Source of the DNA: Pseudonocardia bannensis
GTDB lineage: Bacteria; Actinomycetota; Actinomycetes; Mycobacteriales; Pseudonocardiaceae
Reading direction: 5' to 3'
Length of the DNA: 58,644 bases
Assembly: GCF_012911875.1 (NCBI RefSeq)
Contig: NZ_JAAXKZ010000022.1
Coordinates: 1 to 58,644, forward strand
Shown: positions 16,206 to 25,223 of the stretch, one piece after another
How positions within the stretch are numbered: the stretch's first letter is position 1
Layout of the letters: each line of letters starts with the position of its first letter
The notes under the pieces: model-generated
What the model was told of the DNA's origin: nothing
Seen by the model: only the letters and a program-made list of their open reading frames with translations
The model's database searches: none
Made by a program: the position numbers and the translations under genes

Positions 16206-17708
16206 GCCCATCCGGGGTCCCGATCCACCGGGGCCAAGCCGATACCGCGACATCCCCGGATCCGTCGCCTCGCCGGTGTCGCCCACCGCATGCAGCCCGC
16301 AGCCGGGCCGCCGTCCTGGCGACGGCTGCGGTGGGCCATCGCCGCGCTGTTCGCCTTCGACGGGTTCGTGTTCGGCAGCTGGGCCGCGCGGATCCCCGAC
16401 GTGACCACCCAGGTCGGCGCGACCGAGTCGACGCTGGGGATCGCCCTGCTCTGCGTGTCCCTCGGGGCACTGGCCAGCATGCAGCTCACCGGAGCGCTGT
16501 GCGCGCGGCTCGGGTCCGGACCGGTCGGCGCCATCTCGGCGTTGCTGCTGGCCACGATCGTCGCCCTGCCGGGGTTCGCCTCCTCGGTCCCGGAACTGTG
16601 CGCGGCCCTGCTCGTGTTCGGCGCCGTGACCGGTGTGGTCAACGTGGCCGCGAACAGCCTGGGCGTGCAGGCCGAGCAGCGCCGGTCGACGCCCGTGCTG
16701 CCGTCGCTGCACGCCGGGTTCAGCTTCGGCGGGCTGGGCGGGGCCGCGGTGGGCGGGCTCGCGTCGACGATGGGCCCGGTCGCGCCGCACCTGCTCGTCG
16801 TCGCCGGAGCCGGGCTGCTGCTCAGCGCGGCGATCGCCCCGACGCTCGCGGCGGCCGACCCGGTCCGGCCGCGACTGCGCCGGGGCACCACGGCTGATGC
16901 CCCGGCCGATCGGCGCCGCGGTACGGCGTTCCCCCGTGCGCTCGTGGTGACGCTCGGGCTGATCGCGGGCTGCACGGCCTACGGCGAGGGCGCGCTGACC
17001 GACTGGGGCGCGCTGCACCTGCGCGACACCGTGCACGCCTCCCCGCTCGTCGCGGCGGCCGGCTACGCCGGCTTCTCGCTGGCCATGGCCTGTGGCCGGC
17101 TCGGCGGGGGGGCGCTGATCCGCGCTCTCGGCGAGACCCGGCTGCTCGCCGGCGGCGCGCTGCTCGCAGCGGCCGGGATGCTGGTCGCGGTGCTGTCCCC
17201 CACCGCCTGGGTGGCCGTGGCCGGGTTCGTCGTCGTCGGGCTCGGGCTGGCGAACATCTTCCCGATCGCGATCGCCCGCGCGGGAGCGGCGGGTGGCGCC
17301 GGTGGCGTCGCGCTGGCCTCGACCGTCGGCTACAGCGGCCTGCTCGGTGGGCCGCCCCTCATCGGCTTCCTCGCCGCTGCCGCCGGGCTGCCGTTCGCCC
17401 TGGCGACGGTGTCCGTGCTCGCCACGGTGGCCGCAGGCCTCGCGGTCGTCGTGGCCGCCGAGCGCCCCGCCGTGCGGGCCCGGCTGGTGACCGCCGGGTC
17501 GCGGCTGGCCGCCTCCACCCGGGCCGTCGCCACGCAGGGTGCGCTCCTGGTGGGCGCGTCCGCGCGGGTGGCGACCGGCCTGGCCCCGGCCCTGCGCGCC
17601 GCAGCGGTCGAGTACGCACGGGAACTCCCGCTCCTCACCGGCCACACCCCGGACGCGGGCCGCCCCCTGCAGCCCTACCCGGGCCTGGGCCTACCAGCCA
17701 CCCTCTGA
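16131..17708 (+). CDS. MFS transporter, YbjJ/FucP-like, with HSATS repeats
   Basis: A 525-residue major facilitator with about twelve membrane helices starting near residue 66 (WAIAALFAFDGFVFGSWAARI). The first part resembles the YbjJ and fucose-permease-like group: AARIPDVTTQVGATESTLGI, then LGVQAEQRRSTPVLPSLHAGF after helix 5. The first 25 residues are five SHSAT units coded by a tandem repeat, then a basic tail leads into helix 1. GGAGG six bases before ATG 16131 supports this start, so the repeats are translated. The LacI-type operator upstream suggests control by a sugar. A long C-terminal cytoplasmic tail (about 90 residues) is unusual. Substrate unknown. Confidence 0.85.
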   Translation: MSHSATSHSATSHSATSHSATSHSAAHPGSRSTGAKPIPRHPRIRRLAGVAHRMQPAAGPPSWRRLRWAIAALFAFDGFVFGSWAARIPDVTTQVGATESTLGIALLCVSLGALASMQLTGALCARLGSGPVGAISALLLATIVALPGFASSVPELCAALLVFGAVTGVVNVAANSLGVQAEQRRSTPVLPSLHAGFSFGGLGGAAVGGLASTMGPVAPHLLVVAGAGLLLSAAIAPTLAAADPVRPRLRRGTTADAPADRRRGTAFPRALVVTLGLIAGCTAYGEGALTDWGALHLRDTVHASPLVAAAGYAGFSLAMACGRLGGGALIRALGETRLLAGGALLAAAGMLVAVLSPTAWVAVAGFVVVGLGLANIFPIAIARAGAAGGAGGVALASTVGYSGLLGGPPLIGFLAAAAGLPFALATVSVLATVAAGLAVVVAAERPAVRARLVTAGSRLAASTRAVATQGALLVGASARVATGLAPALRAAAVEYARELPLLTGHTPDAGRPLQPYPGLGLPATL

Positions 17709-17888
17709 GAGCGGCCCCGCTCCCCCGCTGCAACCCGGGAGGCGGCACAGGCCCACGGACAGTCGTCCACGTCACTGCGATGCCCACCGATCGTCCGATG
17801 ATCCGCGCGCGCCCGGCACGCATGCTGGGAGGCGCTACCGCAACGGGACCGGCATCCGACGACCAGCGCACGCGGAGGGGTTCACCCG

Positions 17889-19433
17889 ATGCTGATGACC
17901 GCCGACCACCACTCCGACCGGCCGACGCCGGGGCAGCGGCCCGGGCGCCGGGCCGGCCGCAGACTGCGGGATCTGGCGCGGGAGCTGCTGTCGTGGCCGA
18001 CGTTGCTGGTCATCGCCTTCTGTCTGCTCGTCGGGCTCCCGGTCATCGTCGCGCTCACCCCGAATCAGCAACTGGTCGTGCTCGGCCAGCACATCTCGGT
18101 GGGGGCGCGCACACCGAACCTGTCCCTGTCCGGCCCCGCGCAGCTGGTGCAGATCGGCAACACCGAGCTCGACATCGCGCCGCTGCAGGTCGACGGCCCG
18201 CTGCGCCCGCAGCTGACGCTGGGCCCGGTGCAACGCAACGAGGCCGCGGCCGAGGTGCTGCGGCCGGACACGACCCGGCAGGCCCGCGCCGACGCCGCCT
18301 CGACGCTGGGCGGCGGTTTCCTGCGCTGGTACCTGCTCGGCGGTCTCGGCCTGGTCGTCTTCACGCTGTCCACCTGCGCGGTCGCCGGCTGCGCCCGGAT
18401 GCTGGCCATCCTGCGCCGGCAGAGTCGGGCCGGTCGCGAGCACGTCCCCGTCGCAGAGATCCGGCAGTGCTGCGCCGGCACGATCGGCCGGATGACCGTG
18501 CTCGCGGTGACGGCGTCCGTGCTGGCCTGGGGTGCCTCCGGGGCGCTGGCCTACAGCGGGGCGGTCCGTGGGCTGGCCGACGTGCGATCGCTGTCGGAAC
18601 TGGTGGGGGCCCACCACCTGTCGCCGTCGCCGGTGGGGCCCGAGGTCTTCGGCTACTCCGGTGCCGTCATCGGGGACTCCCGGGCCGCGCGCGTCGGGGG
18701 CCCGCCGCCGGACGGCGCCACCCGGGAGGACGTGGCCTGCGAACGCAGCGCCGACTCGCTGGCCGGCGAGCTCGGCCGGCTGCTCCCCGCCCAGGTGCTC
18801 AACCTGGCCTGTTCCGGGGCCTCCGTCACCGAGGGCCTGCGCGGGCCGCAACAGCGCGGCGACCTCACGCTGCCGGCGCAGGTCGGACTGCTCAAGCAGG
18901 TGCAGGACCTGCGCTTCGTCGTCGTCGCGATCGGCCCGAACGACCTGGGCTGGAGCGACTTCCTCACCTACTGCTACGGCGTGGCGGACTGCTCGGACAA
19001 CCTCACCCAGGGCGAGTTCGACTACCGCCTGGCGGCGTTCGACCGTGAGTACGGCAAGCTGCTGCAGGACCTGGCCGAGCTGCCGAGCCGGCCGCAGGTC
19101 GTCGTCGTCGGCTCCTACGACGTGTTCGACCCGGGTGCGGACTGCCCCGACTCCCGCGGTCCCGCGCAGGCCGCGGGCCTGACCCCGGGCAAGATCGAGC
19201 TGCTGATCCAGCGCAACGGGCAGCTCAACGCCATCCTCGCCGGGGGCGCCGAGAAGTACGGGTTCGACGTCGCCCGCCCGGAGCTCACCCGGCTCTGCCG
19301 GCCCGGCACCGCCGGCCTCGCTCCCGACCTGCAGGGCCTGTCCGACAGCCACCCGTTCCACCCCACCGGGGTCGGGTCGATCCGGATGGCGGCCGGGGTG
19401 GCCCGGCTGATCGGCCCGGGCAACGGCGGGTGA
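17889..19433 (+). CDS. Membrane-anchored SGNH/GDSL hydrolase
   Basis: A 514-residue protein. An N-terminal membrane helix (about 38-58, LLVIAFCLLVGLPVIVAL) precedes an extracytoplasmic loop of about 90 residues; two further helices (about 143-165 and 202-224) lead to a C-terminal SGNH hydrolase domain. The blocks are visible: GDS in VIGDSRAAR (block I), Gly in ACSGASVTEG (II), Asn in IGPNDLGWSD (III) and the catalytic Asp/His in SDSHPFHPTG (V). The domain would act outside the membrane on ester bonds of lipids or acylated sugars. Ribosome site GGAGGGG before ATG. Convergent with the SulP gene 15 bp on. Confidence 0.82.
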   Translation: MLMTADHHSDRPTPGQRPGRRAGRRLRDLARELLSWPTLLVIAFCLLVGLPVIVALTPNQQLVVLGQHISVGARTPNLSLSGPAQLVQIGNTELDIAPLQVDGPLRPQLTLGPVQRNEAAAEVLRPDTTRQARADAASTLGGGFLRWYLLGGLGLVVFTLSTCAVAGCARMLAILRRQSRAGREHVPVAEIRQCCAGTIGRMTVLAVTASVLAWGASGALAYSGAVRGLADVRSLSELVGAHHLSPSPVGPEVFGYSGAVIGDSRAARVGGPPPDGATREDVACERSADSLAGELGRLLPAQVLNLACSGASVTEGLRGPQQRGDLTLPAQVGLLKQVQDLRFVVVAIGPNDLGWSDFLTYCYGVADCSDNLTQGEFDYRLAAFDREYGKLLQDLAELPSRPQVVVVGSYDVFDPGADCPDSRGPAQAAGLTPGKIELLIQRNGQLNAILAGGAEKYGFDVARPELTRLCRPGTAGLAPDLQGLSDSHPFHPTGVGSIRMAAGVARLIGPGNGG

Positions 19434-19447
19434 CCCCGGGCCCGCCG
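19424..19447. terminator. Hairpin between convergent SGNH and SulP genes
   Basis: CGGCGGG and CCCGCCG form a 7-bp stem around a 10-nt loop spanning the 15-bp gap and the last codons of the SGNH gene. It can serve both strands, though without a U-tract. Confidence 0.35.
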
Positions 19448-19448
19448 A

Positions 19449-20933
19449 TCAGTGCCCGGCGGAGAGGTGGCCGGCCAGCGCGGCGTGCCGGGTGCGGCTG
19501 TTGTCGTTCATCCCGACGATCGTCACCGTCGTGCCGCGCGCCGCGTAGCGGGCACTGATGCCGTCCCGGGCGGCGACGGTCGAGGCGTCCCAGACGTGCG
19601 CGGCGGACAGGTCGATGACGACGTCCGGGGGGTCGCCGGCGTAGTCGAACTGCATGACCAGGTCGTTGCTGGAGGCGAAGAACAACTGCCCGCTGATCCG
19701 GTAGATCTTCGTCGTCCCGTCCGGGTCGAGCACGGCGGTGACCTCGACGAGCCGGGCGACCCGGCGGGCGAACAGCACCATCGCGACCAGCACCCCGACG
19801 CCGACGCCGTAGGCGAGGTTGTGGGTGAGCACCGTGACCGCCACGGTGGAGACCATCACCGTGGTCTCGCTGCGCGGCATGCGGCGCAGCGTCGCCGGGC
19901 GCACGCTGTGCCAGTCGAAGGTCGCGACCGCGACCATGATCATCACTCCGACCAGGGCGGCCATCGGGATCAGCGCGACGACGTCGCCCAGCGCCACCAC
20001 CAGCACGAGCAGGAACACCCCGGCCAGGAAGGTCGAGATCCGGGTCCGGGCCCCGCCGACCTTGACGTTGATCATCGTCTGGCCGATCATCGCGCAGCCG
20101 CCCATGCCGCCGAAGAAGCCGGTGACCACGTTCGCCACGCCCTGGCCCCAGGACTCCCGGGTCTTGCTCGACCGGGTGTCGGTGATCTCGTCGACGAGCC
20201 GGGCCGTCATCAGTGACTCGATGAGCCCGACCAGGGCGACGGCCAGTGCGTACGGCGCGATGATCTGCAGCGTCGCCAGGTCGAACGGGACCGATGGCAG
20301 CCCGGGCACGGGCAGGCTCTCCGGCAGCGCGCCCTGGTCCCCCACCGTCGGCACGACGAGGCCGGTGGCCACGGCGAACGCCGTCAGGCTGACGATCGCG
20401 ACCAGCGGCGCCGGGACCGCGGTGGTGAGCCGGGGCAGACCGACCATCACGGCCAGCCCGACGGCCAGCAGCGCGTAGACGGTCCAGGGCACGTCGACCA
20501 GGTAGGGCACCTGCGCCGTGAAGATCAGAATGGCCAACGCGTTGACGAAGCCCACCATGACGCTGCGCGGCAGGAAGCGCATGAGCTTCGCGACGCCGAG
20601 GGCCGCCAGCAGCACCTGCAGCACACCGCCGAGGATCACGGCGGCCAGCAGGTGGTCGAGCCCGTGCTCGCGGACGAGCGGGGCGACCACGAGCGCGACG
20701 GCCCCGGTGGCGGCCGAGATCATCGCCGGACGCCCGCCGGTGATCGCGATGGTCACGGCCATCGTGAAGGAGGCGAACAGCCCGACCCGCGGGTCGACGC
20801 CCGCGATGATCGAGAACGAGATCGCCTCCGGGATGAGCGCGAGCGCGACCACGAGCCCGGAGAGGGCCTCGGTACGCAGCACGCGCGGCGACGGCAGCGA
20901 CGGACGGCGGGACAGCACAGCAGGCAGCGACAT
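19449..20933 (-). CDS. SulP-family inorganic anion transporter with STAS domain
   Basis: A 494-residue SulP (SLC26-type) transporter. About twelve to fourteen helices cover residues 15-395, starting with ALSGLVVALALIPEAISFSI, the family signature; GGMGGCAMIGQTMINVK lies mid-protein. The C-terminal STAS domain (about 405-490) reads IYRISGQLFFASSNDLVMQFD and VVIDLSAAHVWDASTVAARD. Substrate may be sulfate, bicarbonate or another anion. ATG 20933 with AAAGAG before it is preferred over GTG 20969. The 5' region of about 240 bp carries two related dyads, a sign of specific regulation. Confidence 0.9.
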   Translation of the reverse strand: MSLPAVLSRRPSLPSPRVLRTEALSGLVVALALIPEAISFSIIAGVDPRVGLFASFTMAVTIAITGGRPAMISAATGAVALVVAPLVREHGLDHLLAAVILGGVLQVLLAALGVAKLMRFLPRSVMVGFVNALAILIFTAQVPYLVDVPWTVYALLAVGLAVMVGLPRLTTAVPAPLVAIVSLTAFAVATGLVVPTVGDQGALPESLPVPGLPSVPFDLATLQIIAPYALAVALVGLIESLMTARLVDEITDTRSSKTRESWGQGVANVVTGFFGGMGGCAMIGQTMINVKVGGARTRISTFLAGVFLLVLVVALGDVVALIPMAALVGVMIMVAVATFDWHSVRPATLRRMPRSETTVMVSTVAVTVLTHNLAYGVGVGVLVAMVLFARRVARLVEVTAVLDPDGTTKIYRISGQLFFASSNDLVMQFDYAGDPPDVVIDLSAAHVWDASTVAARDGISARYAARGTTVTIVGMNDNSRTRHAALAGHLSAGH

Positions 20934-20992
20934 CGGCTCTTTCACCGGGAGGAAGAGGACGAGCCACACACGGCGGGGCTCGAGCGACGATC

Positions 20993-21015
20993 AACCCTAC
21001 CGCGACGGAAGGGTT
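20993..21015. promoter_or_regulatory. Dyad 1 upstream of the SulP gene
   Basis: Arms ACCCTACCG and CGGAAGGGT (plus strand) face each other across CGA, with one mismatch and one extra flanking A-T pair. The centre is 71 bp before the SulP ATG. The same pattern recurs at 21146-21166, so it is likely a regulatory site or leader-RNA stem. ACCCT/AGGGT arms with a short centre resemble MerR-type operators. Confidence 0.5.
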
Positions 21016-21145
21016 TCCCCGTCCTGCTGTGAGCCGGGGAACAGCGCCCGCGGACGGTCCGGCACCGCGACCGCCCCGGCCGCGGTACGTGCGACGCCGG
21101 ACGCGTCCCCGGCCCCGGCGAGGCGCCATGGGTGCACGCCCGGCA

Positions 21146-21166
21146 ACCCTCCCGGGACGGGAGGGT
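21146..21166. promoter_or_regulatory. Dyad 2, between prfC and the SulP gene
   Basis: Perfect 9-bp arms ACCCTCCCG and CGGGAGGGT around GGA, five bases beyond the prfC stop. It can act as a terminator hairpin for prfC (no U-tract) or as a second copy of the site at 20993-21015, whose centre is 152 bp away. Confidence 0.5.
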
Positions 21167-21171
21167 ATCGA

Positions 21172-22779
21172 TCAGTCCGCCGCGTCGGCCGAGCCCGCGG
21201 GCAGTGCCTCCAGCACGATCTCCGGGTAGCGCCGGCGGATCGTCTCCAGCCGCCACTTGCTCCCGAACACGGCGAGGAGCGCGCCGTCGGCGTTGCGGGT
21301 GAGCACCTCGACCTCGCTCTGCCGGTCGAGCACCTCGGCACCCGCGGCGTCGGTCCGCCGGGTCACCGAGTAGCCGAGCGGTTCGAGCGTCACCGGCGCC
21401 CGGAACTCCGACTCCAGGCGGTGGGTGGCCACCTCGAACTGCAGCGGGCCGACCGCCGCGAGCACCGGTGCCTGGTCGCCGCGCAGGTCCGAGCGCAGTA
21501 CCTGGATCACGCCCTCGCTGTCGAGCTGGGAGATCCCGCGCCGGAACTGCTTGTGCTTGCCGGCCTCCGCGCAGCGGACCACGGCGAAGTGCTCCGGCGC
21601 GAAGCTCGGGATCGGCGGGTACTCGACCGGGTCCTCGGCGTAGAGGGTGTCCCCCGGGCGCAGGGCACCGGCGTTCACCAGTCCGACGATGTCACCGGGG
21701 AAGGCCTCCTCGATGGTCGTGCGCTGCTGCCCGAACACCGACTGCGCGTACTTGGTCGCGAACGGCTTGCCCGTACCGGCGTGGGTGAGCACCATCCCGC
21801 GCTCGAAGCGCCCGGAGCAGACCCGCATGAAGGCCATCCGGTCGCGGTGCGACGGGTCCATGCCGGCCTGCACCTTGAACACCAGGCCGGAGAACGGCGC
21901 GTCGACCGCCCGGGGCCGCCCGTCGACGTCGGTGCGCTCCGCCGGCGACGGGGCCAGCTCCACCAGTGCGTCGAGCAGCCGCGCCACACCGACGTTCGGT
22001 AGTGCCGCCCCGAACAGCACCGGCGTGGCCACGCCCGCAAGGAACGCCGCCTCGTCGTACTTCGCGCCGATCTCGTCGAGCAGCGCGAGCTCGTCCTGGG
22101 CGTTCGCCCAGTGCGGCGCCTCCTCGACCGCGGCACGCTCGGCCGGGACGATCTCGGCCTCGGCTCGGGTGGCACCGCCCGCGGTCCGGCGGAAGCGGGT
22201 GAACTCGCCGGTCGCGCACTCGACGAGCCCGCGCAGCTCACCGGCCACGCCGACCGGCCAGGTGACGGGCATGGGCCGCAGCCCGATGGTCTGCTCGACC
22301 TCGTCGAGCAGCTCGAGCGCCTCGCGCCCGGGCCGGTCCCACTTGTTGACGAAGGTGAGCACCGGGATCCGGCGGCTGCGGCAGACATCGAACAGCTTCA
22401 GGGTCTGCGGCTCCAGGCCCTTGGCCGCGTCCAGCAGCATCACCGCGGCGTCGACGGCGGCCAGCACCCGGTAGGTGTCCTCGGAGAAGTCACCGTGGCC
22501 GGGGGTGTCCAGCAGGTTGATCACGGAGTCGCGGTAGGCGAACTTCAGGACCGCGGAGGTGATGGAGATGCCGCGCTTGCGCTCCATCTCCATCCAGTCC
22601 GACGTGACGCCGCGGCGGCCGGCCTTGCCGTGCACCGCGCCCGCCTCGTCGATCACCTCGGCATGCAGGGCGAGCGCCTCGGTCAGGGTCGACTTGCCGG
22701 CGTCGGGGTGGCTGATGACAGCGAAGGTGCGGCGCCGTCCCGCCTCCCCTGCGACGGCGCCGTGGGACGTGGCGCTCAC
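21172..22779 (-). CDS. prfC: Peptide chain release factor 3
   Basis: A 535-residue translational GTPase. G1 is SHPDAGKST (residues 23-31), G2 sits in KRGISITSAV, G3 is DTPGHGDFSEDTYR and G4 is FVNKWDR; the RF3-specific SDWMEMERKRG and the domain II/III blocks (FKVQAGMDPSHRDRMAFMRVCSG, shown here in part as MDPSHRDRMAF) follow. RF3 recycles RF1/RF2 after peptide release. Many actinobacteria lack it, so its presence is lineage information. Its start overlaps the stop of the MerR gene by four bases, so the regulator is translated first on the same message. Confidence 0.93.
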   Translation of the reverse strand: MSATSHGAVAGEAGRRRTFAVISHPDAGKSTLTEALALHAEVIDEAGAVHGKAGRRGVTSDWMEMERKRGISITSAVLKFAYRDSVINLLDTPGHGDFSEDTYRVLAAVDAAVMLLDAAKGLEPQTLKLFDVCRSRRIPVLTFVNKWDRPGREALELLDEVEQTIGLRPMPVTWPVGVAGELRGLVECATGEFTRFRRTAGGATRAEAEIVPAERAAVEEAPHWANAQDELALLDEIGAKYDEAAFLAGVATPVLFGAALPNVGVARLLDALVELAPSPAERTDVDGRPRAVDAPFSGLVFKVQAGMDPSHRDRMAFMRVCSGRFERGMVLTHAGTGKPFATKYAQSVFGQQRTTIEEAFPGDIVGLVNAGALRPGDTLYAEDPVEYPPIPSFAPEHFAVVRCAEAGKHKQFRRGISQLDSEGVIQVLRSDLRGDQAPVLAAVGPLQFEVATHRLESEFRAPVTLEPLGYSVTRRTDAAGAEVLDRQSEVEVLTRNADGALLAVFGSKWRLETIRRRYPEIVLEALPAGSADAAD

Positions 22780-23213
22780 CGGCTCCGGCCGGCCGTTCGA
22801 CGCCCGGAATCGCCGGACAACCTGCCCAGCTCCCGGGACAAGGCCTCCAGGCCCTGCACCTGCGCACGCAGCGCTTCCACCCGGCTGTCGGCCACCGCGC
22901 GGAACAACGCCAACCGGCCCTGCAGCTCGGCGGTCACGTCCTCGTCCCCTCCGTCGTCGTTGCGGGCCCCGTCCACCGTGGCCAGCAGCTCGCGCATCTG
23001 CTCGAGCGTGAAGTCCAGCGGCTTGAGCGTCTTGACCAGCTCGAGACGCTCCACGTCGGCCTCGGTGTACAGGCGGAAGCCGCCCGCCGACCGGGCCGAG
23101 GGCACCACCAGCCCGACCTCGTCCCAGTGCCGCAGCGTCCGCAGCGACAGACCGACGCGGGTAGCCACCTCACCGATCTGCATCAACTGCCCAGCCCTGT
23201 CCAGCGATTCCAC
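22776..23213 (-). CDS. MerR-family transcriptional regulator
   Basis: A 145-residue MerR regulator. The winged helix starts at LMQIGEVATRVGLSLRTLRH (residues 10-29) and is followed by YTEADVERLELVKTLKPLDF and a dimerisation coiled coil (about 80-135, DVTAELQGRLALFRAVADSR). There is no Cys-containing metal loop, so it is not a CueR/ZntR-type metal sensor. Two starts are possible, GTG 23213 and ATG 23183; neither has a strong ribosome site. It overlaps prfC by four bases, and the SulP promoter dyads lie just beyond prfC, making it a candidate regulator of the SulP gene (inference). Confidence 0.85.
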   Translation of the reverse strand: MESLDRAGQLMQIGEVATRVGLSLRTLRHWDEVGLVVPSARSAGGFRLYTEADVERLELVKTLKPLDFTLEQMRELLATVDGARNDDGGDEDVTAELQGRLALFRAVADSRVEALRAQVQGLEALSRELGRLSGDSGRRTAGRSR

Positions 23214-23294
23214 ACCTCAGCACACGAACCGGCGATGTCGCACCGCCTGCTCCGAGCCTAGCCCGGCGCCGGCGGTGAACCGCCGAGACGTTCG

Positions 23295-23906
23295 CTACCG
23301 CTCGCGCAGTGTGGTGGCGCGCCGCTGCCGGCCCTCGTCGGAGTCGAGCAGCTCGGCGATGGTGCGCAGCGAGTTGCCCAGCCGGCGCTTGGCGTCGGCG
23401 CTGAGCGACGACACGACGAAGCTCTCCTCGGCGTGGAACCGCGGAAAGAGATGTTCGATGAGCAGTTCGCCCTTGGGCGTGAGCTCGACGATCACGAGGC
23501 GACCCTCGGTCTCGTGGCCGCGACGGGTCAGCAGGCCACGCCGCTCGAGGGTCGCGAGGACCCCGCTCAGCGTGCTGCGGTTCACCCCGACCTCCTCGGC
23601 CAGGTAACGCGTCTGCATCTCGCCGCGCACCCACAGCGTCCAGAGCACCGCGAAGCCGGTCCAGGTGAGCTCGCTCTCCTTGAGCACACCTTGCTCCAGA
23701 TGGTGCCGGATACGCATCGCGATGCGCTGTATGCCCGAAACCGTCGCCATCGCCTGCAGATCCACCGACATGCCCGGTCCCTGACGTTCGCTCAGCAGCT
23801 CCGCCAGGGAGTGGGTCGTCGATCGTTCGCTACCGACCTTTTCGGAGCGAACGGAATCGGCCGGTTCTACCCGGCCTCGCCGTCGAGCCGAGGGACCACT
23901 TGCCAT
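23295..23906 (-). CDS. MarR-family transcriptional regulator
   Basis: A 203-residue MarR regulator. The helices before the wing (LQAMATVSGIQRIAMRIRHH), the ELTWTGFAVLWTLWVRGEMQ helix, the recognition helix VNRSTLSGVLATLERRGLL and the wing TEGRLVIVELTPKGE are clear. It carries about 45 extra N-terminal residues. ATG 23906 follows TATTAT by exactly six bases, so the message is probably leaderless; the shorter start at 23771 (MSVDLQ) would remove only the extension. No neighbouring target gene is divergent; the upstream 1.3 kb holds none. Ligand unknown. Confidence 0.85.
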   Translation of the reverse strand: MASGPSARRRGRVEPADSVRSEKVGSERSTTHSLAELLSERQGPGMSVDLQAMATVSGIQRIAMRIRHHLEQGVLKESELTWTGFAVLWTLWVRGEMQTRYLAEEVGVNRSTLSGVLATLERRGLLTRRGHETEGRLVIVELTPKGELLIEHLFPRFHAEESFVVSSLSADAKRRLGNSLRTIAELLDSDEGRQRRATTLRER

Positions 23907-25223
23907 GCATCCATAATAGCCATCTTTGGGCGGCTCAACCTTCTTCGGGCCCTGCTCCGCGTGCCCGGGCGGTCACGATCCGACGTCGGCGGCCAGCGCT
24001 TTCACGCCGACTCCGGCGGGGGCGGAAAATGCTGATTGAATACCTGCCGAATTCGGCGGGACAGACCGGATGAATGGAGTTTCACACATCCCAGGAGCGG
24101 ACCGGAGCCGCCGGAGCCGCAATGGCCGCCGGCGTCGCTCGCGACGAGCCCGGCACCGGTCCGCTCGCCACTCGGACCGGCACCTGCTCGACCCGGCCCC
24201 GGGCCGGCGCCCGCCTCCGGACTCGACTCGGGATTCGCCGTGCGCGCCAGGCACCCGCGGGCACCCGTACACAGCGGGCTCCTGTAGCCAGCCGGCGGCC
24301 GCGTTGCGCCAAGGACCGCCGGACTGGTCGCCGGAGTGGTCACGAAGTGGTCACGGAGTGAGTCCTGGAGTGGTCGCCGAGCGATGGGATCACCCGCCGT
24401 ACCGCGACTCTCCGGAAAGACGGTGAATGGCCTCGACCCTACGGGCCCTTCACACCTACGATCCACCGCTCGACCCGCTCCGCCGGTCCCGATGACGGCT
24501 CCGGGGTCGATCGATCATGGCCCTACCTGCAACGGCGGTCCGGGGGCGGCCGGCCGGAGCCCGATCCGCACGGCGACCGGCGAAGGATGCCGGAATGCCC
24601 GCCATCGGCAGGCGCGGTTCGCCGGGACGGCGCGACCAAGTCACCGAGAGATCTCTTGCGGCCAACGATCCATGACCCCCGATGCCGACGAGACATTTCC
24701 ACCGACCACGATCCCGAGCAAGCTCCTGCACATCCGTCAGGACATTCCGACGGCAGTCGCGAACCATCGGCCGGTGCCACTGCAAACCATGTCCCCCTAC
24801 GGACTCGTTTCCCGGATTTCGGCGAACGAACTCTGCTGTCGCACCTCGTAAATTATTCGACGGCCACGAGCCGTGGAGCTTTCCGACATCGCCGATAATC
24901 TCTGCGGATCCGAACCGCGGAGAGCGGACCGGCTTTCACTGGCCGGAAGGTGATCGAGCCACGGAAGCACCTCACGGGGCGGCGTTTCATCCGTCCCCAC
25001 AGGAGGTCACCCGCGGGGCGCCGGGGCGTCCGCGGCTCAGCAGCCACCGGGCGCGCCGCGGCGGCCGTGGAGGGGTGCGGCTCGGGCCAGGACCGGACGG
25101 CGGGACCTCCGGCCCTGGGACCACCGGCGGCCACCGGGTTGAGTCGGGCTCCGACCGCAGCCGAAGGACAGGGGGCGCCGTGCCCGACCGGCCGGAGCGC
25201 ACCAGCACAGCGGAAGCGCGACC
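23907..25223. other. 1.3-kb stretch with no supportable gene
   Basis: Frames here are short, lack ribosome sites and show no family motif. Base composition changes along it: very GC-rich at 24100-24330 and 24980-25220, clearly lower at 24640-24930. At 24322-24378 there are four imperfect copies of GGAGTGGTCRCS-like units (GACTGGTCGCC, GGAGTGGTCACG, AAGTGGTCACGG, GGAGTGGTCGCC). It could be eroded DNA, a long untranslated leader for the gene at 25224, or hold an unrecognised RNA. Confidence 0.5.
23913..23918 (-). promoter_or_regulatory. -10 element TATTAT of the MarR gene
   Basis: On the minus strand TATTAT ends six bases before ATG 23906, so transcription would start at or beside the A of the start codon. 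No clear -35 is seen. This supports the long reading of the MarR protein. Confidence 0.5.

Noticed and set aside
15976..16470. Minus-strand frame with LNETS repeats
   Set aside because: It is the complement of the SHSAT-coding tandem repeat; no ribosome site and the rest has no family.
16200..17645. 481-residue minus-strand frame across the MFS gene
   Set aside because: Composition is Gln/Gly/Arg-rich shadow; the plus strand codes for a clear twelve-helix transporter.
21100..21180. Plus-strand likeness to a SAM-type riboswitch (CGGCAACCCTCC)
   Set aside because: No plus-strand gene follows and the upstream helices are not visible; kept only as a test under the dyad finding.
23288..23837. 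12-bp direct repeat CGTTCGCTACCG on both sides of the MarR coding region
   Set aside because: Repeats of this length are expected many times by chance in 58 kb of GC-rich DNA; no mobile gene lies between.
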